This document shows positions 33,849 through 40,923 of a stretch of 43,113 nucleotides of DNA, in pieces. Numbering within the stretch: the first letter of the stretch is position 1; each line of letters begins with the position of its first letter. A program made the translations under genes and the position numbers. Source of the DNA: Bdellovibrio sp. ZAP7 (GTDB taxonomy: Bacteria; Bdellovibrionota; UBA1018; CAIMNF01); the NCBI GenBank assembly GCA_945874535.1, contig CAMCGZ010000020.1, positions 1-43,113 on the forward strand, given 5' to 3'. A model generated the notes under the pieces. It ran no database searches. It worked only from the letters and a program-made list of their open reading frames with translations, and was not told where the DNA came from.

Positions 33849-35125
33849 AATCGCGTGCGTTCCAAGGCCCGAGTGCCCGGGATTCCATGACGCTTCATCA
33901 TTTCAAAGAGCGTGCTCCGTGCGACCCCGAGGACGCGGGCAGCATCGCTGCGATTGCCATTGGCGAGCTTGAGCGAGCGAAGGAGCATCCACTTCTCCAT
34001 GTCCTTCAGTGACGAGATCCCGGGCAAACTCACCTCGAATTCTGTGCGCGAGTCCGACTCGGGAGAGAGAAACTCGAAATCCCCGGCCTGAATCAGCGTC
34101 TCAAAGGGGCCGAGCAATCCGGCTGCCCGCTCGATGGCATGACGGAGCTCACGCACATTACCGGGCCAGGTATGAATGCGGAGTCGCAGCAGGGCTTCTT
34201 CGCTCAGGCTCTTGCCGAACCCGCTCGCAAAGCGCTCCGCCAGCAACTTCACGTCTTCCGGCCTTTGGCGAAGGGCCGGGATCGCGACTGGAATGGAGGC
34301 CAGCCGGAAGTACAAGTCTTGCCGGAATTTCCCCTCTTCGACCAGGGCCTTCAGGGGCTTGTGGGTGGCGCACACGATCCGGACATCCGCATGGAGTACC
34401 CGTTCGGAACCCACCGGACGGATCTCGCCGTTTTCTAAAAACCGGAGCAGCTTGACCTGCAACTCCGGGGGCAAGTCTCCGACCTCATCCAAAAAAAGGG
34501 TTCCGCCGTGTGCCTGAAGGAGCGCCCCCGGACGATCCCGCACGGCTCCTGTAAAAGCCCCCTTCACGTGCCCGAAGAGTTCGCTCTCGGCCAAACTGAG
34601 CGCCAAGGCCCCGCAATTGAGTGGCACAAAGGGCCGCGCCGCCCGGTCGGACCAGGCATGGACCAGTCGCGCGAGCACCTCCTTGCCGGTGCCGGTCTCG
34701 CCACTCAGGTAGATGGAGAGTCGGGTCGCGGCACTCCTTCGGACCGCACTCACTAAGGCCTCGCCCTCCTCAGAAGCCGTATGCCAACCCGCCACTCCTT
34801 CGGGAAACTGATGGGTCTCATTGCGGAGGGGCTCATCGCGAAAGCAGAGCTCGGTGTCCCCGATGCGGATCGGGGTGCCGAAGGGAATCTCAAAGGCCTG
34901 GAGTTTCAGGTCGCCCACCCGGGCCGTGAGGCCGGGCTCAAGCACCAACAGTACAGGATTCCGTCCCTCGTGGTGTTCGATGATCATCGACTCGGGCCCG
35001 AGTTTCGGATCCCGGAGGCCTTCCTTCTTGATGTAGTCCGTGCCGAGCACGAAGGGGTACTCGCTCGTTTTGAGGTGTCGCTGATGTCCGCCCGGGTCAC
35101 GTATCGATAGGTAGAGTGTTTTCAT
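33824..35125 (-). CDS. Sigma-54-dependent activator with N-terminal FHA-like domain
   Basis: A protein of about 433 residues. Residues about 1-95 have an FHA-like beta-sandwich pattern (FVLGTDYIKKEGL, a strand, then IRIGDTELCF), which would replace the usual receiver as a phosphothreonine-sensing or protein-binding input. The AAA+ domain has Walker A GETGTGKE, the GAFTGA loop and Walker B LFLDEVGDL. The C-terminal Fis-type helix-turn-helix is NRSDAARVLGVARSTLFEMM. I start at ATG 35123-35125; a GTG one codon earlier is also possible. A near-perfect sigma-54 promoter lies directly upstream, so it probably activates itself. It is divergent from engB and convergent with the Nudix gene. Confidence 0.9.
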   Translation of the reverse strand: MKTLYLSIRDPGGHQRHLKTSEYPFVLGTDYIKKEGLRDPKLGPESMIIEHHEGRNPVLLVLEPGLTARVGDLKLQAFEIPFGTPIRIGDTELCFRDEPLRNETHQFPEGVAGWHTASEEGEALVSAVRRSAATRLSIYLSGETGTGKEVLARLVHAWSDRAARPFVPLNCGALALSLAESELFGHVKGAFTGAVRDRPGALLQAHGGTLFLDEVGDLPPELQVKLLRFLENGEIRPVGSERVLHADVRIVCATHKPLKALVEEGKFRQDLYFRLASIPVAIPALRQRPEDVKLLAERFASGFGKSLSEEALLRLRIHTWPGNVRELRHAIERAAGLLGPFETLIQAGDFEFLSPESDSRTEFEVSLPGISSLKDMEKWMLLRSLKLANGNRSDAARVLGVARSTLFEMMKRHGIPGTRALERTRFQMMAESS

Positions 35126-35139
35126 CACTCGGAGCTATC

Positions 35140-35154
35140 GCAACCCTTGTGCCA
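35140..35154 (-). promoter_or_regulatory. Sigma-54 (-24/-12) promoter
   Basis: The minus strand reads TGGCAC-AAGGG-TTGC, an exact fit to the sigma-54 consensus TGGCAC-N5-TTGC. Transcription should start about 12 bases beyond the -12 GC, near 35128, which is next to the start codon of the FHA/sigma-54 activator gene. This suggests autoregulation or control by another sigma-54 activator, such as the NtrC-like protein at 13194-14525. Confidence 0.8.
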
Positions 35155-35205
35155 GAGCCAAAGTCCAATAGACCGCATTTCAGACGGGGTTCCGGAGGGA
35201 CTTAT

Positions 35206-35214
35206 GCTACACTG
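35206..35214 (+). promoter_or_regulatory. Extended -10 promoter for engB
   Basis: TGCTACACT is TG-N followed by TACACT. Seven bases separate it from the engB ATG at 35222, the same spacing as at the FliL-like gene, again predicting a leaderless transcript. No convincing -35 box is seen. Confidence 0.5.
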
Positions 35215-35221
35215 TTGGCAA

Positions 35222-35821
35222 ATGGCCTCAGAATACCTCATCACGCTCGCCGACCCGGCCCAGCTTCCCACCCTGATCAAGCGGGGCTTCTTGCAAGGAC
35301 ACTCCGAGCCCCGGATTGCTTTTGTCGGGCGCTCGAATGTCGGCAAGAGCTCGCTCATCAATGCTCTTCTGGGCCAGAGGATCGCACGGGTCTCGGCCAC
35401 TCCCGGTAAGACCAAGGCGATTCATTTCTTTTTGTGGGGAGGCCAGAAAAAGATTGTGGCCGATTTACCGGGTTATGGCTTTGCCAAGGTGGCTAAAGAC
35501 GAAATGAAAAGCTGGTCGCGCCTGATGGACGCCTACTTTGCGGCCGACACGGGTCTCATGGCCGTGCTCATGCTGTTTGACAGCCGCCATGGCCCGACCG
35601 ATCAGGACCTCGAGGCGCTCGAGTTCTTTGCCACCAAGGGAACGCCGATTCAAATTGTGATGACCAAGACCGACCAGCTCAAGACGCAGTCCGATCGCGC
35701 CAAGAGAAAGCGTGAAGTCTCGGCCCTGCTCTCGCCTTATGGCATCGAGGACGCAGATCTCGCCTGGGTCTCGGTCAAAGACCAACGCGCACTTGAGGCT
35801 CTCCGGGAGAAGCTCGGATGA
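35222..35821 (+). CDS. engB: Ribosome biogenesis GTPase EngB (YihA/YsxC)
   Basis: A 199-residue essential-type GTPase that helps assemble the large ribosomal subunit. G1 is GRSNVGKSS (residues about 36-44), G2 lies near SATPGKT, G3 is DLPGYGFAK and G4 is TKTDQ, all intact. I start at ATG 35222, since the family begins shortly before the first strand; in-frame ATGs at 35147 and 35204 lie before or inside the putative promoter. It lacks a Shine-Dalgarno sequence, which fits a leaderless start. It is coupled to the next gene by ATGA. Confidence 0.95.
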   Translation: MASEYLITLADPAQLPTLIKRGFLQGHSEPRIAFVGRSNVGKSSLINALLGQRIARVSATPGKTKAIHFFLWGGQKKIVADLPGYGFAKVAKDEMKSWSRLMDAYFAADTGLMAVLMLFDSRHGPTDQDLEALEFFATKGTPIQIVMTKTDQLKTQSDRAKRKREVSALLSPYGIEDADLAWVSVKDQRALEALREKLG

Positions 35822-36819
35822 TCCGGATCGGGATCGTGGCCACCTCTTCGGTGGTGCCGAAGGTGGAGTTCGAAATCGGTGTGAATTTTTTGAAATCGAA
35901 GGGCTTCGAGATCGACGTGCACCCGAAGGTGCTCGGTGAGTCGATGTTCTACCCTGCCCCTGACGCCGAACGGGCCGAAGCCCTGATCGAAATGGCGCTT
36001 CGAAAAGATCTGAACGCGATCTGGTGCGCGCGGGGCGGTTACGGCGCCACTCATTTGCTCCCGATGCTGAATCGGGCCAAGAACAAACTGAAACGGGCTC
36101 CGAAAAAGACCCTCCTCGGATATTCGGATGCCACGGCTCTGCTTGAATGGTTCAGGGTGAACCTCGGTTGGCAGACGATCCACGCCCCCATGCCTTCGCT
36201 CCGCACCTTTTCGCTTTTGCCCGAGAACGAGTGGCACAGTGTCGAGTCGCTCCTCCAGTATTCGGTGAAGCAAGCCAAAGCCCCGAAGGCCGAGTTCAAA
36301 CTCGAGCCGCTCCATGTGCCCAAAGGCTTTGCCCAAGTGGAAGCCCCACTCGTGGGCGGAAATCTGTTTGTGTGGAATAGCTTGCTCGGCACGCCCGATC
36401 AGGGCCAGGCCCGGGGTAAGATTCTGTTCTTAGAAGAAATCTCGGAGAACCTGGGCCGCGTGAACCGCATGATGCATCACCTCGAGCAAGCCGGCGGACT
36501 CAAGGGTGTGAAGGCACTCGTACTCGGAGAATTTTTAGATTGTGTCGATACGGTACCCTCGTGCTTGATGACCGGCCCGGAGCCGGGAGTGGATCTCGAG
36601 AGCTTTTTGTGCCAGCCCCCAAAAGACGCCATGGGCCCGCTCCGGACCCTCCATTCGCCCGAGGTGGCGTTTGATTTCATCTTCAAGGGTGTGGGCGAGC
36701 GGAACCGGATCCCGGTCTTCAAGGGGGTTCCCGTGGGCCATGGGCCGCATCACCATTCGCTGTACCTCGGAAAGAAGCACCGGCTCACGAAAAAGGGCGG
36801 ATTCAACCTGAAGGGCTAA
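35818..36819 (+). CDS. LD-carboxypeptidase (peptidase family S66, LdcA-like)
   Basis: A 333-residue serine peptidase expected to remove the terminal D-Ala from murein tetrapeptides during cell-wall recycling. The nucleophile is Ser 103 in LLGYSDATALL, and the upstream ARGGYGATHLLP is the conserved glycine turn. The catalytic Glu is in LFLEEISE, and the His is probably the one in GVPVGHGPHHH. There is no signal peptide, so it is probably cytosolic. It overlaps engB by ATGA and is followed by a 93-base gap before the tRNA gene; I see no clear terminator there. Confidence 0.9.
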   Translation: MIRIGIVATSSVVPKVEFEIGVNFLKSKGFEIDVHPKVLGESMFYPAPDAERAEALIEMALRKDLNAIWCARGGYGATHLLPMLNRAKNKLKRAPKKTLLGYSDATALLEWFRVNLGWQTIHAPMPSLRTFSLLPENEWHSVESLLQYSVKQAKAPKAEFKLEPLHVPKGFAQVEAPLVGGNLFVWNSLLGTPDQGQARGKILFLEEISENLGRVNRMMHHLEQAGGLKGVKALVLGEFLDCVDTVPSCLMTGPEPGVDLESFLCQPPKDAMGPLRTLHSPEVAFDFIFKGVGERNRIPVFKGVPVGHGPHHHSLYLGKKHRLTKKGGFNLKG

Positions 36820-36867
36820 CTTCATTCACCCAGGCTCATGACGTGCGCACCGCATTATGCAGAGCAG

Positions 36868-36896
36868 TTGCCACACCCTTATACCGGTGCTAGGCT
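36868..36896 (+). promoter_or_regulatory. Promoter of the tRNA-Leu gene
   Basis: TTGCCA (36868-36873) is a good -35 box. Seventeen bases later TAGGCT (36891-36896) is preceded by TGC, forming TGCTAGGCT. The predicted start, near 36903, gives a 10-base leader ahead of the tRNA at 36913. Confidence 0.7.
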
Positions 36897-36912
36897 AAGA
36901 TTTCGATTTGAA

Positions 36913-37000
36913 GGCTCAGTGGCGGAATTGGTAGACGCGCTCGATTCAAAATCGTGTTTCCCTCGGGGAAGTGCCGGTTCGATTCCGGCCTGAGCCACCA
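36913..37000 (+). tRNA. tRNA-Leu (anticodon CAA)
   Basis: The 88-base sequence folds as a class II tRNA. The acceptor stem GGCTCAG (36913-36919) pairs with CTGAGCC (36990-36996), discriminator A, encoded CCA at 36998-37000. The anticodon stem CGATT/AATCG encloses TTCAAAA with CAA at 36947-36949, which reads UUG. A long variable arm (TTCCC-TCG-GGGAA) and the T arm CCGGTTCGATTCCGG complete it. The 3' half is repeated at 38693-38756. Confidence 0.97.
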
Positions 37001-37014
37001 CTCTACTCGTTCAT

Positions 37015-37045
37015 GTGCACTTATTCGGGACTTGGGAAAGTGCAC
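37015..37045. repeat. 8-bp inverted repeat beside the tRNA 3' end
   Basis: GTGCACTT at 37015-37022 and AAGTGCAC at 37038-37045 are exact inverted copies with a 15-base loop. They lie 15 bases past the tRNA end and are not followed by a T-run, though the structure could still help end the transcript. In an island context it could also be an arm site for a recombinase. Confidence 0.45.
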
Positions 37046-37195
37046 TCCCCCTTGAAAAACTGTAAAACATTTAGGAATTCGTGGACTCCTATAAACGGTA
37101 ATCCCGACCCTTAGTGGTAGTTATATGACTAGTAATATTCCTATATCTTAGTTCAGGACCAGGTGGTCCGGTCTAAATAGGGGCTACTACACCCA
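37046..37195. other. AT-rich gap within the candidate island
   Basis: No coding sequence is visible. The only motif noted is GGACCA-GG-TGGTCC at 37156-37169, a 6-bp inverted repeat lying 27 bases beyond the stop of the BamE-like gene, in a position where a hairpin could act at the 3' end of that operon. Confidence 0.35.
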
Positions 37196-37723
37196 TTATT
37201 TGGTGTACTCAGAAGAAACTCTGCGCTTGATATCAGGTAAATTGAAACCAATTGCATTCACAATCTGATCTCTTCCAGAGGTCGTGAACAAAATTCCCCG
37301 TCCTGGATCATAATAACTTACATCCTCAGAATAAGAATGGCCCTGATTGTCCCATCCTTTTACCTTGCGAATAAAATTTGCTCCCCTAAAGTGCTCCTGA
37401 ACAGCTTGTACACTTTCAAGAGGATCCGACTCATAGGGCATCCAAAGCGCGCCAACCAGGATTTCACCATCAAATGAAAAAGATGCTTTTTGTCCTATTG
37501 CTCCAGTACTCAGCATTTCATTGTAAATCCAAGCTTCTTGTGTGGCAGAACGAGGTGATACTTTGACTGGCTTCCCAAAAAGCGTGCGCACTTGGTCCTT
37601 TGTGGATTTCCCTGGTTCCAGTTTTTCAACGTCAGCAAAAGAAACGATCCTGGCTGAGGGAAGTGAAAAGCTCGCGCAGGAGGTGAGACCGAGGATCAGT
37701 AATAAGTTTAAAGCTAGTTTCAT
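37196..37723 (-). CDS. BamE/SmpA-like lipoprotein
   Basis: A 175-residue predicted lipoprotein with signal peptide LNLLLILGLTSC and the lipid-bearing Cys at about 16. Residues about 35-70 (LEPGKSTKDQVRTLFGKP, then AWIYNE) match the BamE/SmpA fold, where G-x-S/T-x-x-x-V-x-x-x-x-G-x-P precedes a W-x-Y strand. The C-terminal 90 residues extend beyond standard BamE and are not recognised. It is coupled to the upstream gene by an ATGA overlap, so the two secreted proteins probably function together. The DNA is AT-richer than the core genes. Confidence 0.75.
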   Translation of the reverse strand: MKLALNLLLILGLTSCASFSLPSARIVSFADVEKLEPGKSTKDQVRTLFGKPVKVSPRSATQEAWIYNEMLSTGAIGQKASFSFDGEILVGALWMPYESDPLESVQAVQEHFRGANFIRKVKGWDNQGHSYSEDVSYYDPGRGILFTTSGRDQIVNAIGFNLPDIKRRVSSEYTK

Positions 37724-38499
37724 TTCACAATCCTCAGTTTAAAGTTACCACCGAATTTTTTTGAAATCCAATCATACACTTTTGGGCTTTTTTCTTTCAA
37801 CGTCTTTGGATTAAATAGAAAATACTCAATATTATTGGCAAAATCCTCTTCAGGGTTATTTTGGGAGTCATCCTCAACAAAGCCTTTACGATTGAGCGTC
37901 AATTCCTTGTCTCTTAACCCATTCCAAAGTGTCGCCTCCCACTCAGCTGCGATCGCGTAGTCCACTTGCTCTGGCTTTTCCATGCCTTGAAAATAGATGT
38001 GCGAAAACTCATAGCCTAACACACGTGCAACATTCCGCTTGCTCTCGAAAGCCTTATCGTAGAGCGCAATTTGATTTTGAAAGTTTGCAGCAGGGTTTTC
38101 TGGCAGCTGCGCCGAAGTCTTTAACCGGTAGATCCCCGAAACGATCTTATTAACCAACAATGGTGGCAACGCAGATATAGCCTCCAGAACTTTTTCTTTT
38201 TCATCTTCGGTCCAGACTTTTGATTTTTCGTTTTTGAACTCCCATTTCGGAGGCAAACGAGCCTTCAGACGATTATTCCAAAATGCATAAGATGCAGGGT
38301 TTTTTTTGCAGCCTGCTCGATGGTTGGAGCCGGAAACCGGCGTTCCATCACTACGGACATAAGCGCTTTGTATGTGCGCTTGCACCCAATGCTCTCCCGG
38401 AGGACATGAATTAGAAGCTGTGCCTTCTTGAACAGTCGCGAAGCTTATGGGCGAAAACATGAACGCAAAAAGTAATGTGAAAAAAGCAGTCTTGACCAT
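37720..38499 (-). CDS. Secreted metallopeptidase-like protein with altered zinc motif
   Basis: A 259-residue protein with a signal peptide (residues 1-21, ending SFA). A Cys-flanked N-terminal module (CPPGEHWVQAHI ... YVRSDGTPV ... AGC, residues 32-64) is followed by a helical domain. In that domain, LGYEFSHIYF (161-170) is placed like a zinc-metallopeptidase helix, and NPEEDFANNIEYFLFNP near 219-235 resembles the third-ligand helix of the same proteins. The first zinc-binding His is Tyr 163, encoded TAT, one transition from CAT. The protein may therefore be inactive or use another ligand. It is the first gene of the island operon; a TATAAT box lies 29 bases upstream. Confidence 0.65.
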   Translation of the reverse strand: MVKTAFFTLLFAFMFSPISFATVQEGTASNSCPPGEHWVQAHIQSAYVRSDGTPVSGSNHRAGCKKNPASYAFWNNRLKARLPPKWEFKNEKSKVWTEDEKEKVLEAISALPPLLVNKIVSGIYRLKTSAQLPENPAANFQNQIALYDKAFESKRNVARVLGYEFSHIYFQGMEKPEQVDYAIAAEWEATLWNGLRDKELTLNRKGFVEDDSQNNPEEDFANNIEYFLFNPKTLKEKSPKVYDWISKKFGGNFKLRIVK

Positions 38500-38528
38500 C
38501 TGGGCTGTCTATCACAAGACTTTTAGAA

Positions 38529-38534
38529 ATTATA
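38529..38534 (-). promoter_or_regulatory. -10 box for the island operon
   Basis: The minus strand reads TATAAT, a perfect -10 hexamer inside GGCTAATATAATTTC, with no convincing -35 box. It predicts a start near 38522 and a leader of about 22 bases before the ATG at 38499. Confidence 0.5.
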
Positions 38535-38692
38535 TTAGCCTTCGATACTTCAAGAAAATAATCGAAGACCATGTTCGATTTTCGGACCACAGCCTTGGTT
38601 ACGCCAGACTTCTCATTTCACTCTCTACGAAATATCAAAGTAACCCCTAAAAATTTCGCATTTTCAGTATTGTTCCACTGGCACACAAACAG

Positions 38693-38756
38693 GATTCAAA
38701 ATCGTGTCTCCTTACGGGTGTTCCGGTTCGATTCCGGCCTGAGCCACCACTCTACT
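38693..38756 (+). repeat. Partial tRNA-Leu copy (possible attachment site or decayed tRNA)
   Basis: GATTCAAAATCGTGT (38693-38707) equals 36943-36957 of the tRNA gene, including the CAA anticodon, and 38723-38756 equals 36974-37007, with CCA. The variable arm between them differs (CTCCTTACGGG against TTCCCTCGGGG). Upstream only scattered D-arm identity remains (TGGCACAC against TGGTAGAC), and the 5' acceptor strand is gone, so it cannot fold into a full tRNA. It marks the far end of the candidate island. Confidence 0.85.
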
Positions 38757-38915
38757 TCCAAATAGACACTCAAATTCCCACTTTTCGTGATGACCTCGAT
38801 TTCACTCCTTCGGCAATGGATGGTTCCATGAAAGTCAAAATCGAAAAAATAAAGAATTGTTCCCATTGCAATGTCAAAACTCCGGCGGAACCTGGAAGTC
38901 CAGATAGCCCGACCG
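38757..38915. other. Gap after the tRNA fragment
   Basis: AT-rich sequence with no convincing gene. A 59-codon plus-strand frame (38816-38995) with a CxxC pair lacks a ribosome-binding site and runs into the antisense of the next gene, so I do not call it. Confidence 0.4.
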
Positions 38916-39362
38916 CTAATTCACCGATCCGAATACCTTTCGATAAATCGGTGCTCTTCCCGCAAACACCACCCACAAAGGTGCATAAAGCATGACATCG
39001 AGGAGCCGACTCCCTGATGAGTATTCGATCTGATCCAGAATCTCCGATGTGCCAGAAGCGGTCACCCTCACCTCATGGCGATGTTTCCATTTTCGCAAAG
39101 GAAACGGGAGTGACGCCCCGACATCGACAAAGGACCAGGAGTTCTCGGTAAAAGAATCCTCGACGATATGACTGATCCAGGGCTGAAGGAACCCGGGCAC
39201 TCCCGTACGCAGGTGAACTTCATTTCCCCGCTCGCAGCCATCGAAACGGTCTAATTCCAATTTAAGGAAAAAGGGTTTCAATTGCAGAAAGAGGTCCCGG
39301 TTGAACCCTACCTTGACTTCCCTTAATGAAGACCTGACCTCGGTGCTAAATTTAAGCTGCAT
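38916..39362 (-). CDS. SRPBCC-like (START/cyclase fold) protein
   Basis: A 148-residue protein probably of the SRPBCC ligand-binding superfamily, as suggested by its N-terminal strand MQLKFSTEV, the following helix with FNRDLFLQLKPF, several beta-strands, and a long C-terminal helix (SGSRLLDVMLYAPLWVVFAG). There is no signal peptide. The ATG at 39360-39362 is preceded by AGGGGGA, a strong ribosome-binding site, which decides the start over upstream options. Ligand unknown. It lies just outside the candidate island. Confidence 0.65.
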   Translation of the reverse strand: MQLKFSTEVRSSLREVKVGFNRDLFLQLKPFFLKLELDRFDGCERGNEVHLRTGVPGFLQPWISHIVEDSFTENSWSFVDVGASLPFPLRKWKHRHEVRVTASGTSEILDQIEYSSGSRLLDVMLYAPLWVVFAGRAPIYRKVFGSVN

Positions 39363-39435
39363 GAATCCCCCTGAAGCGGACGTCAAGAACCCGTCGGTAC
39401 ATTTTGATGCCTCCCCATAGTAAACTGGAAGTGGG

Positions 39436-39855
39436 ATGAAAGTACTATTTTTTAGCCTATTGGCTCTCAGCAGTATCCATGCCGCGAACAAAAAGATTCC
39501 AGGGTGCGGGGATCAATCCTTTTTTGTAGTAGAGGGTAAAAAGATTGAATTCTGTTGGCTCCCTAAAATCGAAGCTTGGGTCAGCATCCATTGTGTTCAG
39601 AAGAAAAAACCTGACTGTAAAGCATTAACCCTGTATCAGTCGCTTCTGAAGCCAGTCGTCGTGATGGAGAGCGAAGAGCTCAACGGGGGCAAGAATCCAG
39701 GCAGCGTCCTGTGCGGAAAAATCGGGGGGACCCTGCAATACGCGATTCTTGAAGGGGGCAGTCAGCAGACCTTTTGTTCGGCCGCCGACGGTAGCTTGAT
39801 TGACTCCAATGCCCTCAGCAATGCGTACTATGCCGGCGAGAAAATCAAAAAATGA
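39436..39855 (+). CDS. Secreted DUF333-like small protein
   Basis: A 139-residue protein with a cleavable signal peptide (MKVLFFSLLALSSIHAA). The C-terminal half has NPGSVLCGKIGGTLQYAI and QQTFCSAADGSLID, matching the DUF333 pattern (N-P-A-x-x-x-C-x-x-x-G-G, then C-x-x-x-D-G), a family loosely annotated as putative haemolysin or inhibitor. It contains six Cys in the mature part, consistent with disulfides outside the cytosol. It is coupled by ATGA to a papain-like protease, so it could be its inhibitor, chaperone or substrate. TAAACT nine bases before the ATG may be the -10 box. Confidence 0.7.
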   Translation: MKVLFFSLLALSSIHAANKKIPGCGDQSFFVVEGKKIEFCWLPKIEAWVSIHCVQKKKPDCKALTLYQSLLKPVVVMESEELNGGKNPGSVLCGKIGGTLQYAILEGGSQQTFCSAADGSLIDSNALSNAYYAGEKIKK

Positions 39856-40913
39856 AGATCAAGGGCTTCATTCTTCTGCCTCTTACACTGCTTTTGGGAA
39901 TGGGTTCAGTATCCCATGCGGATGACTGCGAAGCACTCAACCTGAATGACGACTACAATTCTCCGTTTCGAAGCATGCCGGTTTATGACCAGGATGGCAG
40001 CGGAACCTGCTACGCCCATGCTGCAGCACAAATGGTGAATTACTGGAGAATCAAAAAGGGCGAAAAAGATCTCATCAGCCCGATCTATGCAGCTTGGCAG
40101 ATGTCTAACAACACTGGCGCTAAAGATACTTATGCCGGATTCTCAAAAACTGTGGTGAGCGATCTGAAAAAAAACGGTTATTGTCCATCCAAACAGGTAG
40201 AGACCTGTTTAAAGGCCTGGAAAAAGACCGGTGGAAATCTGACCGATGCTCAACTGATTCACTTCTTTGAGAAACTTTATAAAAACAAACATATCTTCAA
40301 TCCACTTTGGCTGACTGATGTGGACGTAAGCCAGGACGGCTATTTGGGAAGTCGCTGCGAGCCCTTGATGAATCATGTTCGAAAAAATGAAATCTCTTTC
40401 AGCTATTTCCAAACTTCAAATGAAATCCTGAAATCGATCTTCAAGGACTGCAAGCCAATCACCAGCCTAGCAAGCATCCCCGATCCCAAAGTTTACGAAT
40501 TTGCCACCTTCAAGGTGAAAGAACAAAGAATCGATGAATCCCTCGCGAAGGGCTTCCCTGTCGCCATCGATATGTGTAACACCATTAGGACCAATCAAAA
40601 ATTCCGTCCCATGAATGAAAAAAATCAGGTGGGAGGACACAAAAATGCCAAAGGCGAAAAAGATTGCAACTATCATGCGGTTTTGGTGACTGCCCGAAAG
40701 AAAATCGGTAATTCCTGTTCGTACCTGGTCCGTAACTCTTGGGGAGCTTTTGACAGCCCCAAGGGAATTCAATGCGCCTGCTATTTAAAGAGCGGCTACT
40801 ACAACTCAAACTGTACCCATCCGAGTCGAGCAAAGGAGATCAAAGAGATTGTGGGGTGTTGGTATTCGAAAGAGGATCTTCTTTCGAATACTGACCGGGT
40901 CACCACTCTTTGA
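39852..40913 (+). CDS. Secreted papain-like cysteine protease (C1 family)
   Basis: A 353-residue protein with a signal peptide (residues 1-23, ending SHA). The catalytic Cys is 53 in VYDQDGSGTCYAHAAAQM, the papain Q-x-G-x-C arrangement with Gln as QD. His 275 is in CNYHAVLVTA, and Asn 295 is in YLVRNSWGAF. All three are intact, so it should be active. There is no papain-type propeptide: the catalytic domain begins about 25 residues after the signal peptide. An insert of about 100 residues with several Cys sits between the Cys and His regions. The coupled DUF333-like gene upstream may supply control that a propeptide normally gives. It converges with the XRE gene with 10 bases between. Confidence 0.85.
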   Translation: MKIKGFILLPLTLLLGMGSVSHADDCEALNLNDDYNSPFRSMPVYDQDGSGTCYAHAAAQMVNYWRIKKGEKDLISPIYAAWQMSNNTGAKDTYAGFSKTVVSDLKKNGYCPSKQVETCLKAWKKTGGNLTDAQLIHFFEKLYKNKHIFNPLWLTDVDVSQDGYLGSRCEPLMNHVRKNEISFSYFQTSNEILKSIFKDCKPITSLASIPDPKVYEFATFKVKEQRIDESLAKGFPVAIDMCNTIRTNQKFRPMNEKNQVGGHKNAKGEKDCNYHAVLVTARKKIGNSCSYLVRNSWGAFDSPKGIQCACYLKSGYYNSNCTHPSRAKEIKEIVGCWYSKEDLLSNTDRVTTL

Positions 40914-40923
40914 ATCCTCGTAC

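Larger units (their letters stand above)
37001..38756. mobile_element. Candidate small tRNA-Leu-associated island
   Basis: This 1.75 kb block starts at the 3' end of tRNA-Leu(CAA) and ends with a second copy of that tRNA's 3' half. The last 34 bases of the repeat, including CCA and seven bases beyond, are identical (36974-37007 and 38723-38756). Inside are two minus-strand genes for envelope proteins in visibly AT-richer DNA. Integrases often use tRNA 3' ends as attachment sites, so the block may be inserted or a remnant of a larger element. No integrase or excisionase gene is present, so this is inference from structure. Confidence 0.5.

Noticed and set aside
38693-38756. A second functional tRNA-Leu gene
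   Set aside because: The 5' acceptor strand and most of the D arm are missing, so it cannot form a tRNA.
37001-38756. CRISPR array or insertion sequence in the AT-rich block
   Set aside because: No regularly spaced repeats, transposase gene or terminal inverted repeats at the borders were seen.
38447-38765. Small plus-strand frames of 64-67 codons in the island
   Set aside because: They overlap the promoter and tRNA fragment, lack ribosome-binding sites and have no conserved-looking sequence.
38770-38976. 68-codon minus-strand frame after the SRPBCC-like gene
   Set aside because: It overlaps that gene's end in another frame and has no start signal.
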